A stretch of DNA of 48,460 bases from contig WLJX01000009.1 in NCBI GenBank assembly GCA_009701575.1, positions 1 to 48,460 of the forward strand, in the 5' to 3' direction. The DNA is from Actinomycetota bacterium. GTDB lineage: Bacteria > Actinomycetota > Actinomycetes > Nanopelagicales > Nanopelagicaceae. The notes below the pieces were generated by a model, which was not told where the DNA came from, made no database searches, and worked only from the letters and a program-made list of their open reading frames with translations. Both the position numbers and the translations under genes were made by a program. The first letter of the stretch is position 1. Every line of letters starts with the position of its first letter. Shown in pieces: positions 46,638 to 48,460 of this stretch.

Positions 46638-47759
46638 GTGAGACTTAAACTTTCAATCCTCATCGCAAAATTAGCTGGGACCTTATCAAAACGCGTACTT
46701 CATAAATCTGGTGAAACTATCCCCGGCCGAGTTCTATTAGCTCTTTATCCACGTGCGATTTCTATCCTTTCGCAGAATCGCAAGATAATTTGTGTATCGG
46801 GCACCAACGGGAAAACTTCAACAACTAAGGCGATTGTAGAAATCATTTCCAAACTTGGAAGTGTCACAACAAGTCCTTCTGGATCAAACCTAGATCGCGG
46901 AGTTGCCGCAGCGCTAATGAAGAAATCTGAATACGCAGTATTAGAAGTGGATGAGCTACACCTTCCTCGCATTATTGGTGAGGTAAAGCCTGTAGCCGTT
47001 CTGCTCCTAAATTTAACTCGGGATCAACTGCACAGAATGCATGAAGTTAAACGCGTTGCCGATAAGTGGGCCACTGCAGCGAAAAGCGCACCGGACACAA
47101 TCTTTGTTGGTGATGTTGATGATCCTTTTGTGGCACTTGCCTTAAATTCAGCGAACCAATCACTTCGGGTTTCATTTGGTGGCCGTAAACATTTAGATGG
47201 CGCAGTTTGTCCGAGTTGTGGGGTCTATTTAAAGTGGACTCGAAATAATTACAAATGTTCTTGTGGTTTAACAAATTCAACCCCAGATGAACTATTCGAT
47301 GCAGGTACTGCTGCTTATCGCAACGCAACTCTTGCTAATGTCACTGGAAAATTGCTTGGCGGCAGGGCTATCGCTATTAATGAACAAGCGCTAGAGCGAA
47401 GCGTTGATAGAGAGTACAACGGGATAAAAGCAAACCTACGACTTACCAAGAATCCAGCATCATGGAGTGAAGCGCTAAATTCTGTTAGCGGAAACGATGT
47501 TCTTTTGATTGTAAATTCTCGCGAGGTTGATGGGATAGATACTTCCTGGCTTTGGGATATCTCTTTCACTCAACTTTCAGGTAAACGCATAATAGTTTGT
47601 GGGGAACGCGCTTTAGATATGGCTTATCGCCTTCATGTTGAAGGTATTGAGGTAGAAGTGACATCGAACTTTGACGAAGCGATTTCAAAGTTTGCAAAAG
47701 GTTCACATGTTCATGTCCTGGCTGCCTACACAGCATTTCATGAGTTGGTGAACGCATGA
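46638..47759 (+). CDS. murT: Lipid II isoglutaminyl synthase, MurT subunit
   Basis: The 373-residue Mur-ligase-like protein activates the D-Glu of lipid II so that GatD can amidate it. The ATP motif CVSGTNGKTSTTKAI is at about residues 51-65. A four-cysteine zinc ribbon, CPSC with CSCG about 20 residues later (about 192-214), and the C-terminal DUF1727 domain mark MurT. A TTG two codons earlier is possible; I choose the GTG at 46638 because GAGAGG lies 7 bases ahead. It overlaps gatD by 4 bases. Confidence 0.94.
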   Translation: MRLKLSILIAKLAGTLSKRVLHKSGETIPGRVLLALYPRAISILSQNRKIICVSGTNGKTSTTKAIVEIISKLGSVTTSPSGSNLDRGVAAALMKKSEYAVLEVDELHLPRIIGEVKPVAVLLLNLTRDQLHRMHEVKRVADKWATAAKSAPDTIFVGDVDDPFVALALNSANQSLRVSFGGRKHLDGAVCPSCGVYLKWTRNNYKCSCGLTNSTPDELFDAGTAAYRNATLANVTGKLLGGRAIAINEQALERSVDREYNGIKANLRLTKNPASWSEALNSVSGNDVLLIVNSREVDGIDTSWLWDISFTQLSGKRIIVCGERALDMAYRLHVEGIEVEVTSNFDEAISKFAKGSHVHVLAAYTAFHELVNA

Positions 47760-48460
47760 GCCAAGCAAGAATTGTCCGAATTCATAATGAACTCCTTGGA
47801 ACTTATGGCGATCAAGGAAATGCTGAAGTCCTGGCATTCCGTGCAAAGTTTCATGGCATCACAACAACAATCACCGATGTTGGTTACAACGATCCACTTC
47901 CAACCAACGGTGATATTTATTTATTGGGTGGCGCGGAAGATGCAGCCCAACTATTGAGTTTAGAAGCGTTACAACGAGGCGACAACTTAGATATTCTTCA
48001 CTTCGCAATTGAACGTGGAGCTGTAATTCTCGCCATTTGCGCAGGCTTCCAAATAATTGGAAATAAGTTCTGGGCCAACGGTAAAGAAGTTGACGGCCTT
48101 GGATTACTTGATGTTGTAAGTGTTCCCGGAGAAAAGCGTTTGGTCGGGGATATTAAAACAATTTCAACCGTACTCGGCTTTGAACTAACTGGATTCGAAA
48201 ATCATATGGGGCGCACAATTCTGGGCCCAACAGCCCAGGCTTTCGGAAAAGTTGTAACAGGCAAAGGAAACGGCGACAGTAAATTTGATGGTGCGGTCTC
48301 TGGAAATATATTTGGAACGTACATGCACGGTCCAATACTTGCGCGTAATCCAGAGCTTGCAGATTTATTATTAACGCGTGCAACAGGACGAAAATACGCA
48401 CAAATAACAGATCCATTGGCCTTGAAATATGCGACGTGGCGTCGCAAGGTAATTAAGTAG
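47756..48460 (+). CDS. gatD: Lipid II isoglutaminyl synthase, GatD glutaminase subunit
   Basis: The 234-residue class I-like glutamine amidotransferase supplies ammonia to MurT. The catalytic cysteine is Cys95 in ILAICAGFQIIG and the histidine His191 in GTYMHGPILARNPELA. The start RIVRIHNELLGTYGDQGNAE is typical of GatD/CobQ-like proteins. It ends exactly at the window edge with TAG. Amidated peptidoglycan is needed for efficient cross-linking, which links it to ponA at the other end. Confidence 0.95.
   Translation: MSQARIVRIHNELLGTYGDQGNAEVLAFRAKFHGITTTITDVGYNDPLPTNGDIYLLGGAEDAAQLLSLEALQRGDNLDILHFAIERGAVILAICAGFQIIGNKFWANGKEVDGLGLLDVVSVPGEKRLVGDIKTISTVLGFELTGFENHMGRTILGPTAQAFGKVVTGKGNGDSKFDGAVSGNIFGTYMHGPILARNPELADLLLTRATGRKYAQITDPLALKYATWRRKVIK

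Overview
The window is a chromosomal replication-origin region from a small-genome, AT-leaning actinobacterium. Gene order follows the Mycobacterium origin region closely: a ponA / GT87 / rpsF block, pcnA divergent from a NUDIX gene, DUF6049, murJ, trxB, trxA, cwlM, then parB-parA-rsmG-jag-yidC-yidD-rnpA-rpmH, dnaA, dnaN, recF, DUF721, gyrB, gyrA, tRNA-Ile, tRNA-Ala and a cyclophilin gene. The compact spacing, AT-rich codons and short versions of several proteins fit a streamlined freshwater lineage such as the acI group (Nanopelagicales). That placement is inference; no 16S gene is present.

Layout. 1-3843: on the minus strand, the start of rpsF, a GT87-type mannosyltransferase, a class A penicillin-binding protein and DUF5318. 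3887-13599: an MFS transporter converging on the CCA-adding enzyme, then a plus-strand envelope/redox run (NUDIX, DUF6049, murJ, trxB, trxA, cwlM) and a PLP aminotransferase. 13591-18289: a minus-strand run pointing away from the origin, with parB, parA, rsmG, jag, yidC, yidD, rnpA and rpmH; parS sites lie in the first codons of parA and rsmG. 18290-18634 and 20039-20330: intergenic DNA on both sides of dnaA carrying DnaA boxes; the dnaA-dnaN gap also has a DnaA-trio-like run and an AT-rich stretch, so it is the likely unwinding site. 20331-29121: dnaN, recF, a DciA-like gene, gyrB, gyrA, two tRNAs, cyclophilin and rhomboid. 29091-36077: a membrane Fe-S reductase divergent from the HspR-type heat-shock operon dnaK-grpE-dnaJ-hspR (HAIR operator), then pyrE and dedA. 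36243-48460: proton-pumping pyrophosphatase, topA, an MFS-thymidylate kinase fusion, holB, an S33-type peptidase, a VOC protein, murT and gatD.

Together the genes cover replication initiation and segregation (dnaA, oriC, dnaN, gyrase, parABS, topA, holB, tmk), membrane-protein insertion and RNA maturation (yidC, yidD, rnpA, cca), and peptidoglycan synthesis and its control (ponA, murJ, cwlM, murT-gatD). I see no mobile element, CRISPR array, toxin-antitoxin pair or defence island. I do not think the window hides a wholly new system. The points worth a second look are structural: origin architecture, leaderless divergent starts, a degenerate amidase, a fused kinase, a J-protein without zinc fingers, and short repeats.
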